The notes beneath the pieces were generated by a model that saw only the letters and a program-made list of their open reading frames with translations, was not told where the DNA came from and ran no database searches. This document shows positions 15,252 through 24,035 of a DNA stretch of 64,000 nucleotides, piece by piece. The stretch covers positions 15,616 through 79,615 of the forward strand of contig NZ_ANBD01000001.1 of assembly GCF_000341005.1 (NCBI RefSeq). Reading direction: 5' to 3'. This DNA is from Nocardiopsis alkaliphila YIM 80379 (lineage in GTDB: Bacteria; Actinomycetota; Actinomycetes; Streptosporangiales; Streptosporangiaceae). A program made the translations under genes and the position numbers. Positions within the stretch are counted from its first letter, which is position 1; the number at the start of each line of letters is the position of its first letter.

Positions 15252-16454
15252 TCAGGCGGAACCGGCCTCCTCGCGCCGGCGTTCGCGGAGGGCCTTCAGT
15301 TCCGCTTCGGCGCGTTCGGCGCGTTCCAGGGCCCGATCCCTGGCCTCCTCGGCCATCGCCAACCGTGCCGCTCCGGCCTCGCGGGCCTCGACCAGGGTCG
15401 TTTCGGCGCTGCGGCGCTGAGTGTCCAGTTCGGCGATGAGTCGCTCGCGGTCCGCGTTGGAGCGCTCCAACTCTGCGGTCAGGCGTCGTCGCTCGGCCTC
15501 GGCCGCGGCCCGGTCGGACTCCAGCAGGCGGTGGCCGCGCTCCAGCTCGGTGTCGAAACGCGACCGCTCCGACTCCAGGTCCCGAACCGCCCGGTAGGCA
15601 CGCTCTTCGGCGCTCTTCGCGCGAGCGCGGGCCTCAGCGGCGGCCCGTTCGGCCTCCTCGCGCAGACGTGACTGTTCGACGAGTTCGCTGCGTGCCCGTT
15701 CGGTTTCGCCCTGGGCTCGGTCCAGGCGGAGCGCCGCCTCGGTGCGCTCACGTTCGGTCTCGGCGCGTGCCCGCTCGATGGTGTCGGCGATTCGGCGTTC
15801 GGCGGTGGCCAGCCCGGCGTTGGCCTCGGCCACGGCGGCGTCCCGCTCCAGGACCGCGATCCGTGCGCGTTCGGCCTGCGCTCGACTTTCGGTCTCGGCG
15901 GTGTCCCTACGACGCAGAGCCTCCTCCGCGATGCGTTCGGCCTCCTGGGTGGCGGCCACGGCCGAGGCGGTGGCCGCCTCCGCGGCGCGTCGAGCCGCTT
16001 CGGCCTCCCGCCGACGGTTCTCCGCCTCCAGCCGGGCCGAGTCGGCATCGGCTACACGACGGGAGGCTTCCAGACGGGCCGCCTCCACTTGTGCTTCGGC
16101 GGCGGCCGGGTCGGACATGGTGGAGAAGGCTTCGGTGGCCGCGTTCAACGTCGCGCTCAGCTGTTCGGTCTGTACGGCGAAGCGGATCAACAGGTCGTCG
16201 GCGCGCAGCCGGGCTGCGCTGACGGGTTCGCCGGCCTGTGAGATGGCGGTGGGGTCGTTCTCCCGCTGCTCGGCGCGCACCTGACTCTCGGCGTTCTCCG
16301 CTTCCTGAGCCAGCCGTTGACGTTCCTTCCACGCCCGCCACCGCGTGTGCTCGGGCAAGTCGCAGTATTGCGGTGGGCGCCCGGGGGAGGACCCGCGGGG
16401 AACTGGTCGGGTACAGCCGGGAAAGACACAGGTGTTGGAGTCGGAGGAGGCCAC
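15252..16454 (-). CDS. Long coiled-coil protein with N-terminal Cys/His cluster
   Basis: This 400-aa protein starts with a small putative zinc-binding module (CVFPGC ... YCDLPEH, a C-x4-C-x16-C-x4-H pattern). An Ala/Glu/Arg-rich heptad region fills nearly all of residues ~65-395 (for example AEENRRREAEAARR-type repeats). It has no membrane segment. Similar proteins are annotated as hypothetical or KfrA-like coiled-coil proteins in actinomycetes; a DNA-associated or cytoskeletal role is conceivable but unproven. GTG 16454 was chosen because it begins just before the Cys cluster; GGAAGG is about 15 bp upstream, a long spacing. Confidence 0.75.
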   Translation of the reverse strand: MASSDSNTCVFPGCTRPVPRGSSPGRPPQYCDLPEHTRWRAWKERQRLAQEAENAESQVRAEQRENDPTAISQAGEPVSAARLRADDLLIRFAVQTEQLSATLNAATEAFSTMSDPAAAEAQVEAARLEASRRVADADSARLEAENRRREAEAARRAAEAATASAVAATQEAERIAEEALRRRDTAETESRAQAERARIAVLERDAAVAEANAGLATAERRIADTIERARAETERERTEAALRLDRAQGETERARSELVEQSRLREEAERAAAEARARAKSAEERAYRAVRDLESERSRFDTELERGHRLLESDRAAAEAERRRLTAELERSNADRERLIAELDTQRRSAETTLVEAREAGAARLAMAEEARDRALERAERAEAELKALRERRREEAGSA

Positions 16455-16527
16455 GGGGCGAGCGTAGCGCCTTCCGTCCGGAGCGTGGGCGGGTGTGTCG
16501 CGCTCGAGGGTGGAGCGGACGGGGAAA

Positions 16528-16564
16528 GCCCCCGCGCGGGACGTGGGTGAGACCGCGCGGGGGC
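16528..16564 (-). terminator. Hairpin terminator after the GNAT gene
   Basis: GCCCCCGCGCGG (16528-16539) pairs perfectly with CCGCGCGGGGGC (16553-16564) around a 13-nt loop. It is downstream of the minus-strand acetyltransferase and upstream of the coiled-coil gene. Confidence 0.7.
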
Positions 16565-16686
16565 CGGTTCGGGGGAATCGATGCGGGTCCAGGTCCTGGC
16601 TCGGCGAACCACGGGGTGCCGTTCGAGTGCCTGTCTCTCCGGCGCCTGGACACGCCACGGCGAAGCCGAGGCGCTGAGAACGGTGC

Positions 16687-17244
16687 CTAGTCGTGGGCAC
16701 CGAAACCGTTGACGCGGCAGACCATGGTGGTGATGAAGGGGCGGAAACCTTCCTGCTCCAAGAACGTGATGTCCTCGGAGGCCGTGGCCAGCGCGGAGAA
16801 TTCGATGTCCCGCACACCCATGCCGGCCAACTGTCGGCGGATCTCCTCAAGGAGCTCCGAGCCCACGCCGGTGCCGGTGTACTCGGGGTCGATGGCGAAG
16901 GTCTGCACGACCGCGACGCGGTCTCCTCGGTCCCAGCTGCCCTGGGCGCTCTCGCGCAGGGTCACCATCGCGTAGCCGGCCAGGTCTCCCTCGTGCTCGG
17001 CGAGGATCGCCATCGTGTCGGGGTCGGCGAGCCAGGCCAGGTACTGGGCGCGGCGACGACGCCAGGACTCGTCCAGGCTCACGGCGCCGATGATGTCCTC
17101 GAGGTGGGAAGCGGTCACCGTGTGCTGCTGGTGGAGGGCTCCCCACAGGTCCGCCAGTTCCTCCACCTCGTGGGAACCGAGGTAGCGGAAGCTGAGAACT
17201 CCGACGTCGGTCGGTCGAGTTTTGGTCATCAGCGAAGTTTGCAT
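16687..17244 (-). CDS. GNAT family N-acetyltransferase
   Basis: This 185-aa enzyme has the GNAT acetyl-CoA fold: VQTFAIDPEYTGTGVGSELL contains motif A (the pyrophosphate-binding Q/RxxGxG/A variant TGTGVG), followed by LATASEDITFLEQEGF (motif B). The acceptor is unknown. ATG 17244 is chosen because a purine-rich GAGAAGAAA lies upstream; ATG 17229 is in frame but lacks one. It is divergent from the LysR gene at 17543 across an A-rich intergenic stretch. Confidence 0.85.
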   Translation of the reverse strand: MQTSLMTKTRPTDVGVLSFRYLGSHEVEELADLWGALHQQHTVTASHLEDIIGAVSLDESWRRRRAQYLAWLADPDTMAILAEHEGDLAGYAMVTLRESAQGSWDRGDRVAVVQTFAIDPEYTGTGVGSELLEEIRRQLAGMGVRDIEFSALATASEDITFLEQEGFRPFITTMVCRVNGFGAHD

Positions 17245-17542
17245 TTTCTTCTCACCCGTTTCACCAGCTTGAGTACTGGGCCCCCTGGGAGCCGCTCGGC
17301 GCGGATCCGTGGTTGAGCTGTGGGTCTGACTGTACGCGTCGATAACAGAGGGGAAGGGTGCGACACGAGGAAAAACTGCACATCTCGCCGCAATTGAAGA
17401 AAAAAAGAAAATCTTTCCTCTTGATGGTTTCTTTGGATGTGGGGCGGGCGGCAGGGGGGTGTGTACCGAATCACCCAGAAACAACCCATCATCGGATCGA
17501 AATCACATCGAAGTCCTACCGCCCTGCCATAAGTTGGGGTCC
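17245..17542. other. Divergent promoter region with A-rich tract
   Basis: This spacer separates the GNAT gene (-) and a LysR gene (+). Around 17370-17425 it holds an unusually A/T-rich run for this genome (GAAGAAAAAAAGAAAATC). It most likely contains both promoters; no operator stands out. Confidence 0.45.
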
Positions 17543-18472
17543 ATGATCGATGTCCGGCGCTTGCAGCTCCTTCAAGCCCTCGACCACCATCGCACGGTGG
17601 CCGCGACCGCGGAGGCGCTCAACGTCACACCCTCGGCGGTCTCCCAGCAGTTGGCCGCTTTGACCCGCGAGGACGGGACTCCTCTGGTGGAACGGCAGGG
17701 GCGCCGTTTCCTGTTGACCGGCGCCGCCCGGGTGCTCCTCAAGCGTGCCCCCGTGATCTTCGCGGAGATGGAGCGCGCCGCCTCCGACTTGGCCGAATAC
17801 GCCGATGGTGACCGAGGCGTCATTCGGGTGGGCTCTTTCTCCACCGGTATCAGTGATCTGCTCGCCCCCGCTTTGGCCCGGCTGCGCCACAGCCACCCGG
17901 GCTGGAGCTTCGAGGTCGTACAGGCCGAACCCGAGGACAGCGCCGAAATGGTCCGCTCGGGTCGGCTGGACGTGGCCGTCACCATGTCCACCGGTCACCT
18001 GCCCCCTGCGGGCCACCCCGACTTTCGCAGCGATCCGGTCATGGTCGAACTCTTCGACGCGATCCTGCCCTACCAACACCCCCTGGCCACTCGGACCAGC
18101 CTGCACTTGGCCGATGACCTGGCCGGGGAGGACTGGATCATGTCCGCTCCAGGCACCGCCTGGCACGCCTGCGTGACCGGCGCCGCCAACCAGGCAGGGT
18201 TCCAGCCGCGCGTGGTGCACACCGTCGACGACTTCAGCGCGGTGTTCTCCATGGTCCAGGCGGGCCTGGGGATCGCGCTGATGCCCCGGCTGGCCTGGAC
18301 AGGACAGAACCACCCCCAGATCGTCGTTCGCGGGGTGCGCGAGACCGCGCGTCGCCACGTCATCATGCTCTCCCGGGCCGGGGCCACCCCCGAGCCCCTG
18401 CTCACCGCGGTTCGTGAGGCCGCCAGCAAGGTTCCGGTCCCCTCGGTGGGCCCCTTCGCCATCGCTGGTTGA
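17543..18472 (+). CDS. LysR family transcriptional regulator
   Basis: This 309-aa protein has an N-terminal winged HTH (MIDVRRLQLLQALDHH ... LNVTPSAVSQQLAAL) and a C-terminal type-2 periplasmic-binding-like effector domain (GVIRVGSFSTGISDLLAPAL ... SMVQAGLGIALMPRL). The family normally regulates a divergently transcribed neighbour; here that is the GNAT gene at 16687-17244, a reasonable but unproven target. ATG 17543 begins exactly at the conserved HTH; longer in-frame starts add non-family sequence. It converges with a second LysR gene 13 bp away. Confidence 0.9.
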   Translation: MIDVRRLQLLQALDHHRTVAATAEALNVTPSAVSQQLAALTREDGTPLVERQGRRFLLTGAARVLLKRAPVIFAEMERAASDLAEYADGDRGVIRVGSFSTGISDLLAPALARLRHSHPGWSFEVVQAEPEDSAEMVRSGRLDVAVTMSTGHLPPAGHPDFRSDPVMVELFDAILPYQHPLATRTSLHLADDLAGEDWIMSAPGTAWHACVTGAANQAGFQPRVVHTVDDFSAVFSMVQAGLGIALMPRLAWTGQNHPQIVVRGVRETARRHVIMLSRAGATPEPLLTAVREAASKVPVPSVGPFAIAG

Positions 18473-18485
18473 TGGGGTTTCGGGC

Positions 18486-19406
18486 TCACCAGGGCAGGGT
18501 CGGGACGTCGTCGAGTACGCCCTCGGCCGCCTGGTGCAGATAGGAGGCCACCACTCGGATCGGCCGCCAGGACCAGCCCCCGGTACGTCCGGCCAGGAAC
18601 ACCTGGCGCACACCGCCCAACTCGCCCAACGGGGCGTGGGCCACCCCGCGCCGGGTCGTCGTCGACAGGCGCGGCACGACCCCGACCCCCAACCCGGCGG
18701 CCACCAGTTCCTCGAACAATTCCAGGGTGTCGATCCGGTGCACTATCCGCGGGGTGAAGCCGGCGTCGGCGCACATCCGCTGTACCAGCGCCTCCTCGTC
18801 ACCCCGATAGGGGCTGGCGATCCAGGCTGCGTCGGCCAGTTCTCGCAGCCGACGTCTGGTCAGGGTGCGACTGTCCGCCCCATGGGAGGGCTGGGACAAC
18901 AAGAGCCCTTCGGTTCCCACTGGATGAACCCTCAGCGTCCCCGGGAAACGTCGGGGGAGAAGACTGTATTGGTACACCACTCCCAGATCGGCCCCACCGT
19001 CCTGCAACAGGGTCAGTGCCTGTTCCGACTCGTGTTCGGTCAGATGGATGTCGATGCCGGGGTGGTCGCGTCGCAGGCGGCGTAGCGCCGGGAGCACGAT
19101 CGGGGCCGCCGAGGTGTACATGACCAGGTCCACGCGCCCCATCGGGGCGCCCTCGCCGGCGAATTCGGAGCGGGCCGCCTCCACCCTGGCCAGGATGTCC
19201 ACCGCGTGTTCGGCGAGCCTGTGACCGGCGGGGGGGAGCCGCACCCGACGTCCGTCGGGAACGAGTAGGGGCACCTTCGCCTCCCTCTCCAAGACGGCGA
19301 AGTGTTTGGAGACCGCGGAGGTGCTCATGCCCGTGACCTCGGACACGGCTGCCATGGTGCCGAGTCGGTCCAGTTCCACGAGCAGACGTAGCCGAGTGAA
19401 ATCCAT
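18486..19406 (-). CDS. LysR family regulator, divergent to a DMT exporter
   Basis: This 306-aa protein has an HTH at residues ~1-60 (MDFTRLRLLVELDRLGTMAA ... TGMSTSAVSKHFAVLERE) and an effector-binding domain (GRVDLVMYTSAAPIVLPAL ... VAAGLGVGVVPRL). ATG 19406 matches the usual LysR N terminus; ATG 19421 adds five residues and would run into the operator dyad. It is divergent from the EamA transporter, which it probably controls. A 16-bp dyad ATGGT-N6-ACCAT lies in the short spacer. Confidence 0.9.
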   Translation of the reverse strand: MDFTRLRLLVELDRLGTMAAVSEVTGMSTSAVSKHFAVLEREAKVPLLVPDGRRVRLPPAGHRLAEHAVDILARVEAARSEFAGEGAPMGRVDLVMYTSAAPIVLPALRRLRRDHPGIDIHLTEHESEQALTLLQDGGADLGVVYQYSLLPRRFPGTLRVHPVGTEGLLLSQPSHGADSRTLTRRRLRELADAAWIASPYRGDEEALVQRMCADAGFTPRIVHRIDTLELFEELVAAGLGVGVVPRLSTTTRRGVAHAPLGELGGVRQVFLAGRTGGWSWRPIRVVASYLHQAAEGVLDDVPTLPW

Positions 19407-19419
19407 CAACCAAAAATAC

Positions 19420-19435
19420 ATGGTTCATCCACCAT
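19420..19435. promoter_or_regulatory. Putative LysR operator dyad
   Basis: ATGGT (19420-19424) and ACCAT (19431-19435) form a short inverted repeat in the spacer between the divergent LysR and EamA genes, the usual place for autoregulation. The arms are only 5 bp, so chance is possible. Confidence 0.4.
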
Positions 19436-19477
19436 CAGTCCGTGGACAGAAACGAACGGCTTGGATGCAATGGTCGG

Positions 19478-20515
19478 GTGATCCCCTCCTTCCTCACCTC
19501 GCGCCGCCGTGCCCGTTTCCAGGTCCCGGCCCCCCTCATGCTGCTCATCGGCATGTTCACGCTGCACACCGGCAGTGCGCTCGCCGTCACCGCCTTCGAG
19601 CACGCCGGTCCGGCCACCGTCACCTGGCTCAGGCTCGGCTGGGCGGCACTGCTGCTGACGATGCTCGGTGGTCGCTCCCTGTGGCGGGCCGTGCGCGCGG
19701 CGACGCGACGCGAGCTGGGTGCCGTGGTGATCCTGGGCACAGCGAGCGCGGGGATGATGCTGTTCTATTCCGAAGCGACGGCCCGCATCGAACTCGGCAC
19801 CGCCACCGCCATCGAGTTCCTGGGCACCCTCGTGGTGGCCGTGGCCGCCATGCGCCGTCGCCGTGAACTCGTGTGGATCCTCGCCGCCGTGGTCGGCGTG
19901 GTGTGCCTGACCCGTCCCTGGCAGGGTGAGCTGGACCTGGTCGGCGTCGCCTTCGCGCTCGCCGGCGCGGTATGCGTGGTCGGCTACATCATCCTCACCC
20001 AGAAGGTCGGAGCGGGTTTCGGCGCCATGCACGGGCTGACCCTGTCGATGATCGTGGGCACCGTGGTCACCGCCCCACTGGGCGCCCCGGGGGCCATCGC
20101 CGACCCGAACCTGGAACTGATCGGCTTCACCCTGCTCATCGCCCTGCTGTTTCCGATGGTGCCGTTCCTATTGGAGATGGTCGCCCTGCAGCGGATGGGT
20201 CGGACCGCCTACAGCACCTTCTCCAGCCTGGAGCCGGCCGTGGCCCTGGTGATGGGAATGATCGTCATCGGTCAGGCCCCGGTCACCGTTCAGTTGGTGG
20301 GTATGGGCCTGGTGGTGGTCGCCGGCCTCGGAGCGGCCCGGGGCGACCGTGGGCCCGGCCCGGCCCTTCCGGAGAAGAAGGTGGTGCGCCTGCGCCACGC
20401 CAGGACGGGTTCGGGGGTGGAGGAGGGTGCCCACCGGCCGCGCACCCCGTTCCCCGAACCCGAAAGGGCCGGGGGGCGGGGTCAGGGACACGGCCCCGTA
20501 CCGGAGTTGTTCTAG
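19478..20515 (+). CDS. EamA/DMT family transporter
   Basis: This 345-aa (from GTG 19478) inner-membrane exporter has about ten hydrophobic segments in two EamA halves (MLLIGMFTLHTGSALAVTAF; GTASAGMMLFYSEATARIEL; AVVGVVCLTRPW; STFSSLEPAVALVMGMIVIG). DMT proteins of this RhtA type export amino acids or metabolites. The cytoplasmic C-terminal tail of ~60 residues is Pro/Gly/Arg-rich. GTG 19442 is a longer alternative but leaves almost no promoter; neither start has a good Shine-Dalgarno. Its stop shares the tetranucleotide CTAG with the convergent gene's stop. Confidence 0.85.
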   Translation: MIPSFLTSRRRARFQVPAPLMLLIGMFTLHTGSALAVTAFEHAGPATVTWLRLGWAALLLTMLGGRSLWRAVRAATRRELGAVVILGTASAGMMLFYSEATARIELGTATAIEFLGTLVVAVAAMRRRRELVWILAAVVGVVCLTRPWQGELDLVGVAFALAGAVCVVGYIILTQKVGAGFGAMHGLTLSMIVGTVVTAPLGAPGAIADPNLELIGFTLLIALLFPMVPFLLEMVALQRMGRTAYSTFSSLEPAVALVMGMIVIGQAPVTVQLVGMGLVVVAGLGAARGDRGPGPALPEKKVVRLRHARTGSGVEEGAHRPRTPFPEPERAGGRGQGHGPVPELF

Positions 20516-20832
20516 GGGTTCTCGGCCGGAGGCACCGCCACGCCATCGGCGATGTCGCGCAGCGCCCGCACGTGCTGTTCGAAGGCCTTGCGGCCCCCTG
20601 CGGTCAGGGTCAGCGAGGTGCGGGTGCGGCGCCCCACCCGAAACTTGCTCACGGCCACGTATTCGGCCTCCTCCAAGGTGGCGATCTGCTTGGACAGCAC
20701 CGAGTCGCTGACCTCCACCAGATCGCGCAGCACCCGGAACTCCACCGAGGTGGCCGAGGCGAGCGCGGCCACGATGGAGAACCGAACGGGGGAGTGGATG
20801 ACCTCGTCCAGTCGACTGCGCGGGTGACTCAC
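20512..20832 (-). CDS. Winged-helix transcriptional regulator (small, ArsR/MarR-like)
   Basis: This 106-aa protein is essentially one winged HTH: SRLDEVIHSPVRFSIVAALA, VEFRVLRDLVEVSDSVLSKQ (recognition helix) and KFRVGRRTRTSLTLTAGGRK (wing). It belongs to the DUF-type winged-helix regulators that sit next to small membrane proteins. GTG 20832 overlaps the upstream gene's stop (GTGA), so it is translated with that membrane protein. It probably represses its own operon through the tandem repeats at 21288-21325. Confidence 0.85.
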   Translation of the reverse strand: MSHPRSRLDEVIHSPVRFSIVAALASATSVEFRVLRDLVEVSDSVLSKQIATLEEAEYVAVSKFRVGRRTRTSLTLTAGGRKAFEQHVRALRDIADGVAVPPAENP

Positions 20833-21254
20833 CGGGCCCTCCCGGCGCGGCGCAGGACGATCAGGCCGGCCCCCGAGGTGGGGATGGCGCTCAGGAGGGC
20901 CATCGGCACCCACCAGAGTGGCTCGCCCTGGAAGAAGATCATGCCCACGACGATCGCCAGAGAGTAGATCACGCCCCATCCGGCGATGCCCCAGGTGTGC
21001 AGCTTGCCGTAGTGCAGTGGCTTGACCGGTTGTTTGACCATGTAGAGGCTCAACAGCGACAGTGCCAGGGCGAAGAAGGACGTTCCGACGATCACGCCCA
21101 TGACCGAGTCGCTCAGTCCCATGGACAGGAGAAGGGTCAGGCTGACGACTCCGTAGCCGATCCCGTAGACCGCGTACCAGTGGCCCATCGGGCGGACCTT
21201 CTTCTCCAACGCCTGGGCCTGTTCGAGGGCGTCCCAGGCTTCTTCTCTGCGCAT
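20829..21254 (-). CDS. Four-helix integral membrane protein of unknown function
   Basis: This 141-aa protein has a short charged N terminus (MRREEAWDALEQAQALEKKV) and four predicted membrane helices (YGIGYGVVSLTLLLSM, VIVGTSFFALALSLLSLYMV, GIAGWGVIYSLAIVVGMIFF, VPMALLSAIPTSGAGLIVLR). ATG 21254 is selected because GGGAGGT lies 7 bp upstream; ATG 21275 is in frame but unsupported. It is first in a two-gene operon with a winged-helix regulator, an arrangement common in actinomycetes for stress- or drug-responsive membrane proteins. No specific function can be assigned. Confidence 0.82.
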   Translation of the reverse strand: MRREEAWDALEQAQALEKKVRPMGHWYAVYGIGYGVVSLTLLLSMGLSDSVMGVIVGTSFFALALSLLSLYMVKQPVKPLHYGKLHTWGIAGWGVIYSLAIVVGMIFFQGEPLWWVPMALLSAIPTSGAGLIVLRRAGRAR

Positions 21255-21287
21255 GTGCGCACCTCCCGTGGTCATCGTGTTTCTACG

Positions 21288-21325
21288 TTGACACTAACTT
21301 TCCATGTTGGCAAGTAATTTCCATG
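21288..21325 (-). repeat. Two abutting 19-bp direct repeats, likely operator
   Basis: TTGACACTAACTTTCCATG (21288-21306) is followed directly by TTGGCAAGTAATTTCCATG (21307-21325), identical at 13 of 19 positions including all of TTTCCATG. They lie 34-71 bp upstream of the membrane-protein/winged-helix operon, the natural place for autoregulatory binding. A period of 19 bp is slightly under two helical turns. Confidence 0.65.
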
Positions 21326-21434
21326 GTGATCCCTGGCGGTGGATCGACAGCCGGGAGCTCTGCGGGGACGTGACGCATCCCCCGTTGTTCCAAAGCGCGT
21401 GCGCACCGGCGAATGCACTAACTTGGTGCGAATC

Positions 21435-23237
21435 ATGGCCGCGAAAACTGATCTCGAACTCCTGCGCGCCCACGAACCGGTGCTCATGTGCACCAAGGGA
21501 GAACTCTTCTTCCCCACGGACGTGGACGCCTACGTACGCAATTGCAGCCTGTGGATCGAGGAGCCCGGCGGGCGCGAGAGCCTCATCGTCCCCGCCGGAG
21601 AGCTCACCCTCGACCGCCTCTCCCAGGCCGAGGAGGAGTGGCCCCACCGCCACAAGCATCTGCGCTTCGTGCAGGAGGAGTCACTGCGCGAGGAGGCCCG
21701 ACGTTTCAAGGGCATCGCGCGCTCCGTCATCCCCAAGAGCGGCCGGCTGGCCGCCGTGGGCGTGCTCGGCCGTGTCCTCGACATCCTGATGAAGCTGTCC
21801 CTGCTCATTCGCGGCGCGGTCCCCGGTGGCCTCACCTTCGCCGCGGTCACCCGCTACCGCGAGCGAGTCGACAACGGTGGCGCCACCTACTACGGGCGCG
21901 TCACCCGCGAGGGTGGCTACACCATCCTTCAATACTGGTTCTTCTACGCGATGAACGACTGGCGCACCATCTACGGCGGGGTCAACGACCACGAGGCCGA
22001 CTGGGAGCGCGTCACCGTCTACGTCGTGGAGAACCCCGACGGCACCACCCGCCCGCTCTGGGTCGGGGCCTCCTCGCACGAGTACCACGGTGACGACCTG
22101 CGGCGTTCCTGGCAGGACCCCGACCTGCACCGGGACGGCGACCACCCGATGATCTACGTCGGCGCCGGATCACACTCCCACCAGATGCTCCCCGGCGACT
22201 ACCTCATCCAGGTCGACCCCTCCTTCCTGCGCGGACCGGTCCGCGCCTGGCGCAGACTGAGCCACCGCCTCTTTCGCGCCGACAGCGCCATCAACCGACA
22301 CGGCATCGGTGTGCCCTTCGTCGACTACGCCCGTGGGGACGGCGAACGGTTGGGCCCCGGTGGAGACCGCGAGTGGAACGCCGTCCTCATCGACGACCAC
22401 ACCCCGTGGTTGCGTGGTTTCCGTGGCCTATGGGGTCGCGACACCGGCGACTTCTTCGATGGTGAACGCGCTCCCAGCGGTCCTCGTTACGAACGCGACG
22501 GCACCATCCGCCGTTCCTGGGCCGACCCCCTGGCCTGGGTCGGTCTGCAAAAGGTCGCCCCCACGGAAAAGGCGGCCCGGGCCGAACTGCGCTCCCACGT
22601 GAAACACCTCGATGAGCGGCTGCGCGCCCACGACGCCGACATCCTCCGCCGTCGCGACGAACTCCGACGACTGGAAGCGGCCCGCCTGGTCCTGGAACGC
22701 GAAGCCCATTCCCGCCCGCTTTCCCGCGAGTACCGGGGAAGGATCGAGGAACTGGAGATGGAGCTCGGCGAGGTCTACGAAAAGCGCGTACTGACCGCCG
22801 ACGAACGGGACGGTCACCTGCGTGCCCTGGAGAGCGACGTCCCACTGCTCCCCGCGCCCACCGGGCACCTCAAGGCCCCGCACATGCCCTACGCCTCCGG
22901 GGAACAACGCACCACCCGTTTCCTGCACGTGTGGGTGGCGCTGAGCACTCCGCTGCTGCTGCTCTCCCTGGCACTGACCCTGTTCCTGCTCGACGGTCAG
23001 ATGACCCTGTGGGCGATGCTCGGCGTGGTCCTGCTGTTCGCCGCCATCGACTCGATCGCTCGCCGTAAATTCGTCCAATACCTCACCGGGGTGGCCTTCC
23101 TGGCCCTGGTCACCGGCGTCCTCCTAGGGGTCGTGATGGCCTTCATCGCCGACTGGCGGATCGCCGTGACCGTGCCCATCGTGCTCATCGTCGTGTTGTT
23201 GCTGGTCGTCAACGTCCGTGATCTCATGCGCCGCTGA
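21435..23237 (+). CDS. Vps62-like protein with coiled coil and four C-terminal membrane helices
   Basis: In this 600-aa protein the N-terminal half resembles the Vps62 family: AHEPVLMCTKGELFFPTDVD at the start, then TILQYWFFYAMNDW, NDHEADWERVTVYV, the SSHEYHG segment and HPMIYVGAGSHSH. A charged coiled-coil stretch spans ~400-475, and residues ~495-595 hold four membrane helices (ALSTPLLLLSLALTLFLLDG ... VTVPIVLIVVLLLVV). Vps62-like domains are widespread in bacteria but of unknown activity; fusion to a membrane anchor places it at the cytoplasmic membrane. ATG 21435 is used because the family match begins within a few residues. Confidence 0.75.
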   Translation: MAAKTDLELLRAHEPVLMCTKGELFFPTDVDAYVRNCSLWIEEPGGRESLIVPAGELTLDRLSQAEEEWPHRHKHLRFVQEESLREEARRFKGIARSVIPKSGRLAAVGVLGRVLDILMKLSLLIRGAVPGGLTFAAVTRYRERVDNGGATYYGRVTREGGYTILQYWFFYAMNDWRTIYGGVNDHEADWERVTVYVVENPDGTTRPLWVGASSHEYHGDDLRRSWQDPDLHRDGDHPMIYVGAGSHSHQMLPGDYLIQVDPSFLRGPVRAWRRLSHRLFRADSAINRHGIGVPFVDYARGDGERLGPGGDREWNAVLIDDHTPWLRGFRGLWGRDTGDFFDGERAPSGPRYERDGTIRRSWADPLAWVGLQKVAPTEKAARAELRSHVKHLDERLRAHDADILRRRDELRRLEAARLVLEREAHSRPLSREYRGRIEELEMELGEVYEKRVLTADERDGHLRALESDVPLLPAPTGHLKAPHMPYASGEQRTTRFLHVWVALSTPLLLLSLALTLFLLDGQMTLWAMLGVVLLFAAIDSIARRKFVQYLTGVAFLALVTGVLLGVVMAFIADWRIAVTVPIVLIVVLLLVVNVRDLMRR

Positions 23238-23295
23238 GGACACTCCCGCGCGGATCGGACCCGGACGGGGCCACCGCGTGGGACACAATGGGCCG

Positions 23296-23943
23296 ATGGA
23301 CGACGCCCTGTTCGAATCCCCGCCGGTGAGAGTGGCCCCCGGCGCGGTGCACCTGCCCGGACGACTGTCCCTGGACACCCGAGTCGATCTGGTCCGGCGG
23401 TGTCGAGAGTGGGCGCGCGGCCCCGCCGGGATGCGCCGGCACACCATGCCCGGCGGTGGGACCATGAGCGTTTCGATGGTCTCCCTCGGTTGGCACTGGC
23501 GTCCGTACTCCTACAGTCGGACCCTGCCCGACGGCACCCCGGTCCAGCCCTTCCCCGACCTGCTCGGCGACCTGGCCGCCCGCGCGATCGAGGAGGCCTA
23601 CGGCGTCCCCTACGAAGGCGACCCCCACGACGTGGCCCTGGTCAACTTCTACGACGCCGACGCTCGCATGGGTATGCACCAGGACCGCGACGAACGCTCC
23701 CGGGCCCCGGTGGTCTCCATCAGCCTCGGTGACACCTGCGTGTTCCGCTTCGGCAACACCGAGAACCGCGACCGCCCCCACACCGACGTGGAACTACGTT
23801 GCGCAGACCTGTTCGTCTTCGGCGGTCCCTCCCGGATGGCCTATCACGGCGTGACCCGCGTTCGGCCGGGTACCGCCGACCCCGCCCTCGGACTGGTGGG
23901 GCGGCTCAACATCACCGTCCGTGCCTCCGGCTTCGATGGCTGA
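23296..23943 (+). CDS. alkB: AlkB-like 2-oxoglutarate/Fe(II) DNA repair dioxygenase
   Basis: This 215-aa enzyme oxidatively removes alkyl groups from DNA or RNA bases. The iron ligands are visible in HQDRDE (H and D) and AYHGVTR (distal H); RLNITVR supplies the 2-oxoglutarate-binding arginines. NFYDADARMGMHQD and FVFGGPSRMAYHG are typical of bacterial AlkB. ATG 23296 gives the family's usual length. It is 58 bp after the Vps62-like gene, with no terminator seen between, and ahead of corA. Confidence 0.93.
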   Translation: MDDALFESPPVRVAPGAVHLPGRLSLDTRVDLVRRCREWARGPAGMRRHTMPGGGTMSVSMVSLGWHWRPYSYSRTLPDGTPVQPFPDLLGDLAARAIEEAYGVPYEGDPHDVALVNFYDADARMGMHQDRDERSRAPVVSISLGDTCVFRFGNTENRDRPHTDVELRCADLFVFGGPSRMAYHGVTRVRPGTADPALGLVGRLNITVRASGFDG

Positions 23944-24035
23944 GCGGGCCTGCGGCCGGGTGAGCGTGTCCTGCTCGCGAACCGGCCTCGTCTTGGTCAG
24001 GATCGGGACGAGGACACGACCGGAAAGGCCCGACG

